From NCBI GenBank assembly GCA_029207755.1, contig JARCOQ010000006.1:15784890-15848889 (forward strand): a stretch of DNA of 64,000 bases, in the 5' to 3' direction. Source of the DNA: Chamaea fasciata (taxonomy: Eukaryota > Chordata > Aves > Passeriformes > Sylviidae). The translations under genes and the position numbers were made by a program. Shown here piece after piece: positions 51,332-62,818 of the stretch. Position 1 is the first letter of the stretch. Each line of letters begins with the position of its first letter. Under the pieces are notes generated by a model, which did no database searches, had not been told where the DNA came from, and saw nothing but the letters and a program-made list of their open reading frames with translations.

Positions 51332-54300
51332 GGCCAGAGTCACTGTAGAATACACACACACATGCTGGGGCTGATGCACAAGATTGTGATGACTGAGGGA
51401 TGACATGAGGTTTGCCTGTCACTGGAGCACTTGGCTCCATGTCATCCACACTGCCTGAAATGAAAAGCCTTATGATGAATGGGAATGGGATGAATGGCTG
51501 TGCCAGGTCCTGTTTCCACAGGGTACCTAGCTGTGACAGGCATCATTATAGCAATTTGGATTTCAGAGGTCTTTTTTTCTCAGAACTTCAATGAGACTTC
51601 CTATGTACTTAAAGATTGTGCACATGCTTCAGTTCCTTGGGGCTTGTGCATTGTTGGAATGATGATGCATCTCTGTATTGAAGTGACTACAGGTTTTCAG
51701 CACTCTACAATTACAACTTGAATAGACTTAACCTTAAAAATGGTGATAACAATACAGTTTCTACTTGCTGAGACATCGTTAATATCATCCCATATGTATG
51801 TAGGACTAGGTTCTTGGTTCTTGGAGTAGGGGAAGAATCTGTGCTCTTGCACATATCAAATGCTAAAACAAAGGTCCACCTTTGCAGTGATGTCAATGGA
51901 AGCTTGGGATAATAAATGTTATATAAAATTAGGTATTCTTGAATAGATGGAAACTTTCTGGAATAGAGATGGCTTTGAGGATAAGGGTATTATGATAATC
52001 AATGAGCAATCAGGGTCATACTCTAACTTCATGGGAGAGAATGGTATGCTATGTAATTTTAACCATCAAAACATCTAATTTGAACTAGTAAGTAATAGGA
52101 CAGTTCAATGCATAATATCTCCTGCACTGCCTCTGCTTATGTTCTTTTCTGAAATGTCTGTGGAATCAGCAGGCATGCTGTGTTTGCTGTGAATATTGTG
52201 GTGCAAGTTGGAAGAATAAAGAGCATATCTTCCTTTTCCACCTTTCTCTGGTGCTGTGCAACATGGCTTTTAAGGTTTTCCTATCACAGTGATGCTGTGT
52301 TGCCAATTTTGAATGTACTTCCTAGGAAATAACAGTGAACTAGGCTTTATTTAGATCGATATATTTTTCAGAGTAATTTCTGCTAAATAGGTTGAATTTC
52401 AAAAGTGCTATTTGGGAGGTAAATATCAGAAGATTTTATGAGAAATCCGTGATTTAAAAAAAAAGGACTAATTGTAATGTCATCACAAATAAATAAGGCC
52501 ACGTGACAATATGTGATTTGGAAAATGAAACTCAGAAAGCGATAGCTTTGTGAAATAACAGAACGTATTACAACATGCTCTTAGGGAGGGTTCATGATCT
52601 GAGCTTGACCTTGAAAAAGTAATTCAAATTGTTTCAACTTTTCTAAAAGACATAAAATGAAATCACAGATCAGTAAAAGCCAAAATAGGCTTCAACATCT
52701 AAGTTTCTAATGCTATATTTATTTAATATTTTACATTATGCTTGGTTCTTTTGGGAACTTTGTTTACTGTTCTATTACTATGTAGACTATTTTTAAAATA
52801 ATTTATTTAACTGAGAATCTCTTACAGAGTACTTGAGGAATGATCTACTAGACAGTCCCAGAAAAATAATTCTCAAAATATTTCAGTGCCCAACGTGCTG
52901 TTGCTGAAATGAATGTTGGAACAAATGTAATTCTCTGATTTTAGACATCGAAGTCAGACTTGAGGTGTGGAAAAAAAAAATCTAGATACTCTGCATGACT
53001 ACTTAAATGATAGGAATTGTATAAAAATACCTTTAATTTATACTGAAAGCAACTATAATAGCAATGTGCACATAGTCTAGTTCCTACTTTATACCTTCCT
53101 ATTGCATTTCAAACTCTTGCATTTGAATTCAGTTTCTTGAAAAAATTGAAATGAAGAGATCTCAAAGGAAATGAAATATGAATGGAAAAAGTAGATCCCT
53201 GCCAAATCTTGTCAAACTGCAAAATTGGCTCAAACAATGATCTGGAATGGGCAGCTGAGTCCAGACATTGGAACTGGGAGCTTTCTATTTCTGTTGTCAA
53301 GCTGTTCAGGGTAGCTCCTTGATTTATATTTTTTTGAGATAAAAGACCTGATGGGAAAAGGTGGTGAGAGCAAGGAGCTTAATGACACTGGAAGGAGAGT
53401 CTGAAATGAGAGCAAACCTGAAAATCAATTAGCTGCCAGTGTGGGACTGGGGGCTGGAACAGTCTGGGGAGAAGAGAGAGTGACATGCTTTTCTGGTCCC
53501 CACAGCGTGGCGTGCTGAGGAAGGACTGGGGAGGAATAATACATTATCAAGTACTTAAAACTTTCTATTAATGCCTATTGAAAAGGGAGGTTTGAAATGA
53601 TTTTTTTTCAGATTAATCTAATTGTGCAATTTCTAGCTGTTTGCTCAATGCCACAGCTTTGTTTTTCTTTTAACATATTTTATGTGCATGTCTCATGTTA
53701 ATTATTTTTCAATATGTGAAAGGGTTATTTTAAATTCTTTTAAATTCAAATTACACCAGAGCTGGGTTGACTGCCTGGTTTCAATTGAAGGGGAGTAAAA
53801 GATAGTAAACAGATCAAATTTAAATATACATTTTAGTGGAATAGCTTTCCTAGTAAGGTTTATTTCACACATTACAGTTCCCCTGAACTTTTTAAAATAA
53901 CATAAACAGACAAGCCACACAGTGAGGGAATTTTGCCCTTAAAAATAAGCAAAAAGTCTTTTCTCAGCAGGCTTGCAAAAATGGTATTAAAAACCCTTAC
54001 TTCTTCCCTGTTATTTTAAAGGCTAAAACACCAGGCATGGATCTGATTCTGATCATTTATGAGCTAATTACTGCACTTTGTACTGAAATAGCTCTCTGGA
54101 ATTAAAATTTCTGGTTGCAGCTGTGGAAAGAGAAATTCAGAATATTAATGAAGGAAAGATTTTTGTTATATTGAGTATTTTTATTCAGTTTTTTGTATTG
54201 TATCCTTTTCCAGTATATACTGCAAGAGAAACAGAAAATAACAACAAAAATGGAGACCTTATATTTGATTTTTTTTTAAACTTTCTTAACACAGATGCAG

Positions 54301-54576
54301 GAGAAAAATATGTACATTATTATTATTGCACATTAAATGCAACTTCACCAGTTTAATATCCTTAAAATAACTGGAAGATATGAGTGGGGAACAGCAGAAA
54401 ACAAAAGCTCTGCAAAGCTGAGACAAATTTTCATAAGGGGTATTTTGTCCTTTTTAAGTACAATATGTACGGCAAATTAAGCCAATTATTAATTAATTTT
54501 CTTTTTTCGTGCGAAGTATTTCTTGGTTAACACTGCTTACCTAAAATCTCTGGACCTTTGTATGGTTCAGTTTTTT

Positions 54577-54593
54577 GTGTGTGTGTGTGTGTG
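54577..54593. repeat. GT microsatellite, 8 units
   Basis: (GT)8 following a T run. A short dinucleotide repeat. Confidence 0.9.
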
Positions 54594-56256
54594 CCCAAGC
54601 AGGAACTTCAGGCTTCCAGTGCTAGACTTCAGCCTCAGCAGCCATTGACGTGCAAACTAGCTATCTGCCTTCAACTGGAAATAATGCTGCTGCTGCTAAG
54701 GAAATTTTGATTAAAACTGGTGGAACCTGGCTAAGCTACCTTGCAGGGAGAAGAAAATCTCTGAAATCTAGTATTTCCTCTTAACCTTATTCCTGAGACA
54801 GAGGAAATTCTTCCTCTCAGCACCATGACTTGTCCCTGAGGCATTTGATTTTCAGCTGATTTATGAATCTGCAGCTTATTACATGTGCAGTCTGAGCAGC
54901 CACTTCTCCAAGGTGCTCCTCACATCCACGCAGGAGAAGCCAGGAGCAGACTATCCTGCCAGGGGCAAAAGGTTTTCCTGAGGCCTCCTCAGATCAGGGC
55001 AGCATAGCAGGCTCTGGGTTGACAGACCTTGCAATGCTGCACCTTGCGGGCAACATCTGACTTCCTAAAACATTTTTCCTTTAAAAGCGGAATGAAATTG
55101 CCACTGGGATGCTTTTTATTTCTGTCACTTGACTTAAAAGAAAGCTTTCTGAAAACATACTATTCAAAGGATAAAAATGAAAAGGAACATTATTTCAAAT
55201 TTGCGACTCAGTGTTATCGGTGGGAGACTTTGACTATCAATAAAAGGGCTGACAAAATAGTTCTGCATATGCTGATAGCTGACAGAGCTGTAAAATATTC
55301 CATGAGTAGATAAACATATCTGAAAGGCGATTTTTTTTCCCTCTTCAATTTTGTCTTAAAAAGAAAGTGAAGAAATACCTAAGTGGCATTAACCATAATA
55401 GTTTTGCTTGGGAATTGCAGCTTTTCCTGTAGGAAGAGGCTTTCATGAGGCACAGTGATTTGTATGCTGAAATGCAAGTAATTCCTCAGGATCTCTTTGG
55501 GTGTTTAATATTAACAAAAATGAGTTTGGCTGAGCTAGGCCTGTGTTGATGGAATCTTACAGAATATCATGACTTGTTCACAAAATGTGTAGTGGGCAAC
55601 TGGACAACATGCTTGCAGAAAGCTTCCCCAATGTGCACCAGCCGAGTGCTGCACACCAGAAGTTATAAAATAGAGGCCTTCTCTGTCCATACAGCTATTA
55701 GAAAAATCACAGAAGCAGTGTAAACAAAGCACGTGGTTCATGAATTAAGCAAAATTGTTTAAATCTACTTTGGAATGCCATTTTTCTGTAGTAAAGCACT
55801 TTTTGCATGCATTTAATTTTACTGTGAATTCTCCCATTGATTCCAATGGGACTCTCAGATGCAAAGGCTTGTAAAATTTTGCAAGATTAGCCCTTTCCCA
55901 GTAGAATTATTTTTGAATATCTATTGGCTCAGTAAGGATGGGAGTGGGTCTAATTTATCCAAGAAGTCTTTATCAGATAAGGTGATATATAGAACCATAT
56001 TTCTAAACATACTCTTCTGACACTCTAAACTTCAGCCTAAGTTTGGAACAGGTGTGTGCCACACTGTACCTCAAAGGCTCTACAGATCTGGTTATAATGA
56101 TCCACATCCTAAATGATTTAAGATGCAGTATGTTTGTCTTGGAAACAATGTACTTTTAGGGAAAATCTGCCTCCCTACATCATATCAGTGTGTGTATATG
56201 CATGGGATCTCTCTGTCTCCATATAACTATAGGTTAATAGACAGATGCATGGATTC

Positions 56257-56276
56257 TTTTTTTTTTTTTTTTTTTT
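56257..56276. repeat. Poly-T run of 20
   Basis: Uninterrupted T20 between GGATTC and ACTAAG. Read on the minus strand it could be the A-tail of a retroposed copy, but I recognise no element on the right side (56277 onward). Confidence 0.9.
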
Positions 56277-57879
56277 ACTAAGTCAATATCTCTCCCTACA
56301 AACAGCTGTACTGGCATAACACAGTTGTGCTATCGTGGGAGCTCCTTAAGACAGAAGTGCAACCATAACTTCTCCATTACAAAAACACAGCTTAATTTCA
56401 CCATGCCTAACTTTAAGGGGCCTGAGGCCAAGGGTGATACTCTGATGTTTAGTGAAGAGCCTCCAGCCTTGCAAAGGTGAAAGAGTTGGATGGTTAGGAC
56501 TGTTATGTCTAGCACCCACTGATGACATCAGATCAATCCAATGCCACCCACTGGGAAATGGAAAGCAGAAGAGTTTCTAAATTTTGTTCGAGGCAAGTTT
56601 TTAATGAATGAATAGTAACAGAACATGAGATGCCAAAAGAGAAAATAAATTGGTTCAGGGAAAAATGATTATTACCTGAACCCCGAGCAGGTTATCAAAA
56701 AATAATAAAAAGTTATTTTTTACTTTAATAAATAACTTTAAAATATAAATAAGGAGAAGAGAAAAAGTGAATGTGATTTTGAGTGGTTTATGGAAATACA
56801 CTAAAGGATATTAGAAAGAAAATGAACAAGCAGAAGAAAAAAGTTCCCACACATTGCAATTGGCTTTTAAGAAGGAAAGAAAAGCAAAAGTGGCATGGCA
56901 ATAGCTAAAATACATTGTATCATCTTTCTCTGTAAAGCATTATCTTGAGTTGGCAAAAGTGGGATACAGGGATCAGTGACAATTTGTAACTAACTTTTGA
57001 GGAACAAAGAATATGCATTTAAATAGTCCATTGCTGCTGATAAAAATCAGGTAAGGGGATCCATGGAAATTAGTGCCTGTTCTCTTTCCTTGCAGACAGA
57101 GAGGCAGAATTTCTCATACCTACCTATGTGCTGTCACTTTGATTGATATAACCGTAGAGAGGGAGTTCATGCTTAGTTTGCTTAGCAGTTGTTGTTTATT
57201 AAGAATTGATAATGGTACTTCATGACAGGTCTAGCTCTATTGTGGTAACTGCAGTTCTTTCCAAAGAGCTGACATTTACAGACTAAGAAATAACTATAAA
57301 CAATCAACAACTATTGTATGGCAGAAACCTAAAGAATATTTATTGTTTGTTTCTTCCCTGGAATGTCTTGGTGCTTTTGTGCTTGTGACTTCCCCAGGTA
57401 TGACATTTTGCACTTATTTCAAAGAAACTCTTTCAAGACAGCAACTGCTTGAAAGCCGTTGTGCTACAAATTTAGGAAATTGCATCTTCAAAATATTATT
57501 AAATTTTTGTTTTCAGTAGTTGACTTAGCTTGGTTCTGCCTTTAGCTTGCTGTTATGAAAATCTTAGAATCACAAAAGACAATGTTTGGCAAAAAATGAC
57601 AGCCTGAGTAGATTTCCCAATGACATTTTTTTTCTGTTGCTGACCCAAACTTAAAAAACTGTAAGCTGCAACATAAAACAAAAGGAATCAAGTATCCTAA
57701 AATTTATTTTAGTGTAAAGCATAAACATTAAAAGAAAGGATAACAAATAGCAAGGATCTATTCACTATTGCCTATGTAACAAATCTAGCATGGAGAAATG
57801 ACTGATCATACTCTCACACACACTTTCACTCTCACACATACTTATTTGCATTATAAATTAATGTGGAAGCCTTTCATTG

Positions 57880-58420
57880 GTGAAATGGGAGAGCCAGTTG
57901 TTTCCAAGCACATGCACAGGCGAAAGCATGGGTGTAACTAATTATGCAGTCACTCGTGTCTCCGATGGAAAACGGATTAACTCTCCATGTGCCGCCTTTT
58001 TCCTCTCTCGTAGGGTCAACTAACACTTCAAGGCTTGAGATACATAATAAAAGACTTTTAAATTAGAAATTTGAAAGAAAAGGCCTGTGAAATGTTATTT
58101 TTTAATGTGGTTACAGAATGAATGGATTTCTTTGTTGCAAATTGAAGCAATCAGCTGGATTAGATTAATGCAAAAAGAATGCAAATGCAAAAAAGAAGCA
58201 TTTTAGAATGCTTTGTAAGTATCAAAATAGTTATATGCATTTGTATAATCATAATCTTGGAAATGCTGTTCGTGTAGCTTGTTGTATGTGGTTTCCTTAG
58301 CAATGTATAAACATTACAAATGAAAATCTGAGCTCTCTTTTCTTCTTTCAGTGTGACTTCAGTTTTGGAATGAGTAGAGCACATCCTTTCACTCTGTGGG
58401 GTTTTTTTCATATTTAGTAA
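57880..58420. promoter_or_regulatory. Candidate conserved noncoding element (homeodomain/POU sites)
   Basis: The block carries a cluster of CpGs at 57920-58010 in otherwise CpG-poor DNA, together with developmental-type motifs. These are TAACTAATTATGC (57936-57948), a bicoid/Otx-type GGATTA at 57974-57979 and again at 58157-58162, and a perfect octamer ATGCAAAT at 58179-58186 within GATTAGATTAATGCAAAAAG-type text. The motif mix resembles enhancers of developmental genes in deserts. There is no coding frame of note. The sequence shows the motifs; enhancer activity is an inference. Confidence 0.35.
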
Positions 58421-58443
58421 GGCTTTATTTATTAGGCAGTTAT

Positions 58444-58505
58444 ATTTTAATTTAAATAGTAATTTATTTTAAATATTTTAATTTAGATAGTAATTTATTT
58501 TAAAT
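58444..58505. repeat. 31-bp tandem duplication
   Basis: Two adjacent copies of a 31-base AT-rich unit begin ATTTTAATTTA at 58444 and 58475; they differ at one base (A/G) near the start. It is a local slippage-type duplication. Confidence 0.85.
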
Positions 58506-59793
58506 ATCAGTTCAACAATAATTTAATTTCCTTCAATATATCTTAATTTCTTTCTATATTATAGTAATACTTATATAAAAGAATATATAATGAAATTAAT
58601 TTTTTACAAGTAATTAAATATGGTATGAAAATTTTCTGTGAAATTATTGTATTCAAATCAGACCATTTCTATTTATTTGAGTGGTCATGACTCAAAAAAG
58701 CACATGCTCTGTGGTAAATGCTTCTACACATTTAAATAAAGAGAATGGAATTTCTTTTTGTATCAAATGTTATGTTTTCCAAAATGTAATATTTTGTTAG
58801 ATAAACTGCTAAGAAAAACAAACAAAAAATTAAACTCCAGTTAACACAGATTATATTGTTTACTCCCATTTAGCATCTCCATGAATTCGAGAAAGTAAGT
58901 GTAAACTGGAAGTGAATTTGAATGTGCTTTCTCATGTAAATGCTGTAGTTGCTGGGCTACAATATATCAACAGTGTGATTCCTCAAGCCTCTCCTGTGTG
59001 GTACTTTGTCGTTTTGCACATAATATTTTCATGTTCATTAAAACAGACAGTATGAGATAGGAATCTTAGCCTGTGGGTTAACACTTTAGCCTGTGGGTTA
59101 AGACAACTAGTTCCAGTTCCTGGTATGGAAAATGTTTGATAACTTAGGCAAGTGGAACAGTTTCTAAAGGAAATACTGAGGAAGACCATTGAAGGGGCTT
59201 TGCAGCTTCTGGTTCCACAGTGAACAGATATCTTTGTATGGACACTTTATGTAGCAACTTGCTCCTGAAAATCAGGTCTCTAGAGCTATGAGTTCTCCAG
59301 AAATTCATACACAGTTACTGAAGCTCTTCTCCTCTTGATCTAAGAGGAGAAAAGAGTTTATGCTGCCTATGCTTAGGCACTATGTGAGATAACTCTGTTT
59401 TGGTTTGGTTTTATTTTTAATAGTAAAGGAAAGAAGAGTGAGAGATACTTATTCTAAAGTTTTCTGGAATGGGAATCTAAAGCAGATGCACTGATTTTTC
59501 TCATTTGATCTACCTGTCTTTATTAAATATCAATTTGATTGTTGAGAATCTGTGCCTCAAGTTAGGCACGATGACTACCCTTACTATTGTGGCGACCAGC
59601 CTTTCCAATACTCAGCTGTAGTGTGGCAAGGGGTTGCATATTTAGTTCCCTAAAAACCTGAGCAGAATAAATGCCCAATGGGCACATACAGTATGTATCA
59701 GGATGCTTCCACACTTTTGAAAAGTATCTCCTATTAAGCTCTTTTTTTCTTCTTGCCCTAAGAAAATCTTTAAATTCTCTTTGCATGAATACT
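58506..59793. other. Unique AT-rich noncoding sequence
   Basis: No gene found. At 59066-59101 the 16-base unit TTAGCCTGTGGGTTAA is repeated with a 20-base period. Parts of 59200-59720 (for example 'cctgaaaatcaggtctc' and 'gcctcaagttaggcac') have a vague look of an ancient amniote repeat, but I cannot assign it. Confidence 0.5.
59066..59101. repeat. 16-bp direct repeat, 20-bp period
   Basis: TTAGCCTGTGGGTTAA occurs at 59066-59081 and 59086-59101, separated by CACT. The copies are identical. Confidence 0.9.
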
Positions 59794-59921
59794 TAAAAAA
59801 AACCCCAAACCCTCTTGACACAAAAAAATCCCAGACAACAACAACGAAAAAAAACCCCCAAAAGATATAGAGACAGAAGAGACAGAGGGAAGGAGAGAGA
59901 GAGAGAGAGAGAAAGAGAGAT
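59794..59921. repeat. A/C-rich and GA-rich compound repeat
   Basis: Irregular A-runs with CCCC interruptions (59794-59865) lead into a purine tract of GA units (59873-59920, with (GA)10 near the centre). It is low-complexity sequence similar in style to the 14.1 kb and 44.5 kb tracts. Confidence 0.88.
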
Positions 59922-59939
59922 CACCTTTCTGTATTCCTG

Positions 59940-60560
59940 AGTCTGCCGGTATTGGAAATCCACAGAGCTATTTACTGACGACTTTGATCTCTTGTTTACA
60001 GTGAAATCTTTCTGGTATTTTTCTTTCTAGGGTCTTTGTTAAATCACATTCTGTGACTGAACGTTTCAGAGAAATCACGAACATAAGACTGAAAAAGAGC
60101 AGTAAGAACACAGGACAGGACAAAAATTGCTCACGGCGGTCATGTTTCTCTGACCTTACTTTCAAAGTATTTAAGGAAAGGCTTTCCTTTTTAACTACTT
60201 ACCTGCTACAATGAACTGCGATAAAGTGCTATGGTAGATACCAAAGCATATTTAGGGGGTTAGAACAAGGCAGAGATTGTATGAATAACATCACTTCCCA
60301 TATCCTTTCCTTCTGAAGAACCTGGCAGTTCCCGATTGGCAATCGCCTTGGCCGCGCTGATGAGTTTTAGGAAAAGTTGGAAAACACCCCCATCTTGTGG
60401 CCAAAGGGAAACAACTACTGGAAAAGGTTTACTTCCCCACCTGCCTGTTGGGTCAGGCTTTGCGTGGAAAATACGAATAAAAATAACTTGCATGAAAACT
60501 GGAATCTTAAAAGACTGGGATTTTAAAAATCCCGTTGGACCTGGAATGACTGAGGAACCT
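59940..60560. promoter_or_regulatory. CpG-bearing candidate element with CTCF-like site
   Basis: Roughly a dozen CpGs occur here, against very few in the flanks. The densest part (60331-60357) reads CCCGATTGGCAATCGCC then GGCCGCGC and includes an ATTGG (CCAAT-box complement). On the minus strand at 60387-60402 the sequence GGCCACAAGATGGGGG resembles the CTCF core with about two mismatches. No start codon with a good frame or splice signal follows, so a gene promoter is not shown. A minus-strand frame of 119 codons (60260-60619) has no domain. It could be a conserved element or an insulator-like site. Confidence 0.3.
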
Positions 60561-61165
60561 CTCCAGGTAAACTGAGTTTTTTTCTGGCTGTGACTTTTAT
60601 GTTGCAATCCTGAATTCAAAATGTCACTGTCAAGTTTTTGAAATTTGGCATTTTAAACACCCATCTGGCTTCATACAGTTTGAGCATGCTGACTGGCCAC
60701 AAGCAGTGCCACTGAGGCACATTATTTGGAATTTTCTGAGAATATTTGTGAATGCTGGTTCATTGCAGGTGTTAGCTAAGACAAACAGGCACTTCAGGTT
60801 TTTAAAACCTATTTGAACTTTATTTTAGATAGTTCAGGCCTTCAGGGTCAGATTTCTAGTGCCAAGGGACCAAATTATCTTTTTTGATCTTAGCTGACAA
60901 CTTTTATCTCTTATGCATCCTCTGATCTCCTGCCCACTGATCTTGTACCTACTTGAAAATGTAACTCCAGCTGACTGTAATAGTACATGGCTGAGGTCTT
61001 TGTGATGCATTTCTAGTGGTTCTAGTGGAATCCTGTGCAGTTTGGTAGAATACAACAATATAGGTGTTAATTTTGTTTGTTAGTTACCAGAACAATCTCC
61101 TACCAATGGAAAATGTGCAATCAATTTCTATCTATGCTATCTGGTGTTACTCATGGATTTTATTT
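60561..61165. other. Unique noncoding sequence
   Basis: No gene or recognised repeat. Confidence 0.55.
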
Positions 61166-61485
61166 CGTGGAATCCTGGAATGGTTTGGGTTGGAAGGGAC
61201 CTTATAGGTCATGTAGTTTCCAGCTTCCCTGCTGTGCGCTGGTTCATCTTTTACCAGACCACATTGCCCAGAGTCCCATCCAACCTGGCCTTAAATAATT
61301 CCAGGGATGAGAAAACCCGTTTGAATGCCTCACCACCCTAAGAGTAAAGAATTTACCTAAGGTAAGGAATTTCTTCCTAAGTAAAGAATGATTCTGTCAT
61401 AATTATGCCTATTGTTTCTCTCTGTAATATCTGTCCTCTGTGACTGATAATCTCATCTCTGTCTGAATCCCAGTAAAGCCTTCAA
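61166..61485 (-). mobile_element. CR1 LINE 3' fragment
   Basis: The reversed CR1 3' UTR runs: terminal 'gtggaatcctggaatgg' (61167), 'tttgggttggaagggacctt' (61184), 'ccatccaacctggccttaaa' (61276), 'attccagggatgag' (61298) and 'cctcaccaccctaagagtaa' (61328). A small local repetition of the 'taaagaatt/taaggaatt' block follows at about 61345-61390. Similarity decays beyond 61480. It is 5'-truncated, with no coding part. Confidence 0.9.
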
Positions 61486-62635
61486 TCCACAAAATTACTT
61501 TACTTAGTTCATTAATATCTTGATCTCAGGAGAAAAATAGAGATTTTGGGGACAGTGGTATCTTTCAAAATAAGATATTCTATTTTACTATTGTCATCAT
61601 ATTTTGCTTGGGAGTACCCTCACTGTCATGTTGCAGTACCTAACACTTAAAGACAAATATTTTTTTTTTCTTCCCATATATCTGATGTACTTTTTTTCCT
61701 CCCCAGATCTAACAATTTTCATATCAAATAAAAAAACTTTTGATTCATTCCTTATGCTGGTCACACTAATCCACAAAATATAAAATTAATGAGACAAGAA
61801 TTCAAGTCATCAAGGATTAAAACTTTCAAGTCGTACAGCACAGATCAAACTTAAAAGCTCCGACACAAAACTTAAAATATTATTCTCAGAATGTTGATAA
61901 TATCAAGTAAAAAAGATTTAAGGACTGCATTGCCAGAAAGGACACAGTATACCAGGGAGTAAGGAGTGCCTGCTTTGCATTAAATCCTTCAGCATGGAAT
62001 GATTTGACAGAATTTGTGTTGGTAAGGTTAATTGCCTGACATTCTTCGTGCTGTATGGTTGAAAAAATGCTGTGATCCTTAAATACACACGGAAGGAAAA
62101 ACTAATAGAAGAAACAGAAAAAACATGTGACCATGTGCTCCATTGTTATAGGAGACAGGATAGGAATTCTGGCAACTGAATTTTGCTTGTAAATAGGTCA
62201 GTAGTGGATTGGAAGACTTAGACGAGGCTGAAGGACTCCTGTTCATGTACATTTCTTCACTTTGTTTCCCCCCAGCCCCGTATTTTGTCGTCTCAGAATT
62301 TGACACTTGTGTTAGCAATGAATGGTTTTCTCTCCCAAAACACCAAAATCAATTTCATATTTTAGCTGCAGCAATTCTTTGTCTATGCTGGAGAGCACCC
62401 TAGGCCCTTAGGTCTAGCTGTGCACATGTCCTGTGCTCTAGTACTGCACTGCAGAGCTCTTGGTTAAACTTTGTGTGCTTATGTAAAAGTCATCCAACTG
62501 CTTTGCTTTCTTCCTCATTAACCCAGTATCTAAAATATACTGAACATTACTTCCCAATCTTAATTTCTTTCCTATCCCTTAGTTCTTAGCACCTTTTCAA
62601 AGTGCTGGCCATCCTGGGTGCTGGGCATTGTGACA
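61486..62635. other. Unique AT-rich noncoding sequence
   Basis: No gene or recognised repeat. Short frames at 62079-62403 overlap on opposite strands and have no domains. Confidence 0.55.
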
Positions 62636-62639
62636 TGGA

Positions 62640-62818
62640 TGATTCAACAGTGGGGCTCTAGTCAGTCATGTTGAGCAAAATGAGTTAATGACAGGTTTTG
62701 GCCAAGGTTAGTGTTCTTGGCGTGTGGATATGATTTAGTGGTGAACAGGGCAGTGTTGGGTTAACAGTTGGACCTGATAATCTTAGGGCTGTTTTCCACC
62801 CTTAATGATTCTATGATT
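62640..62818 (+). mobile_element. CR1-type 3' tail (old CR1 or CR1-tailed element)
   Basis: The 3' part 'gatttagtggtgaacagggc' (62730), 'agtgttgggttaacagttgg' (62751), 'acctgataatcttagggctg' (62772) and 'cccttaatgattctatgatt' (62798) matches a CR1-type 3' end that ends in the family's terminal microsatellite. The body upstream (62640-62725) is weakly similar at best. It may be an ancient CR1 fragment or a nonautonomous element that uses a CR1 tail for mobilisation. Confidence 0.7.

Larger units (their letters stand above)
51332..57879. other. Unique AT-rich noncoding sequence
   Basis: I see no gene and no further transposon. A CACGTG E-box (GGCCACGTGAC, 52498-52508) lies in an AT-rich block at about 52440-52660. 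The 54840-55040 part is slightly GC-richer without a recognised motif. Frames up to 94 codons (55029-55313) have no domains. Confidence 0.55.

Noticed and set aside
60260..60619. 119-codon minus-strand frame over the CpG cluster
   Set aside because: It has no domain and no splice or promoter structure that fits; a shorter opposite-strand frame overlaps it. I kept the block only as a possible regulatory element.
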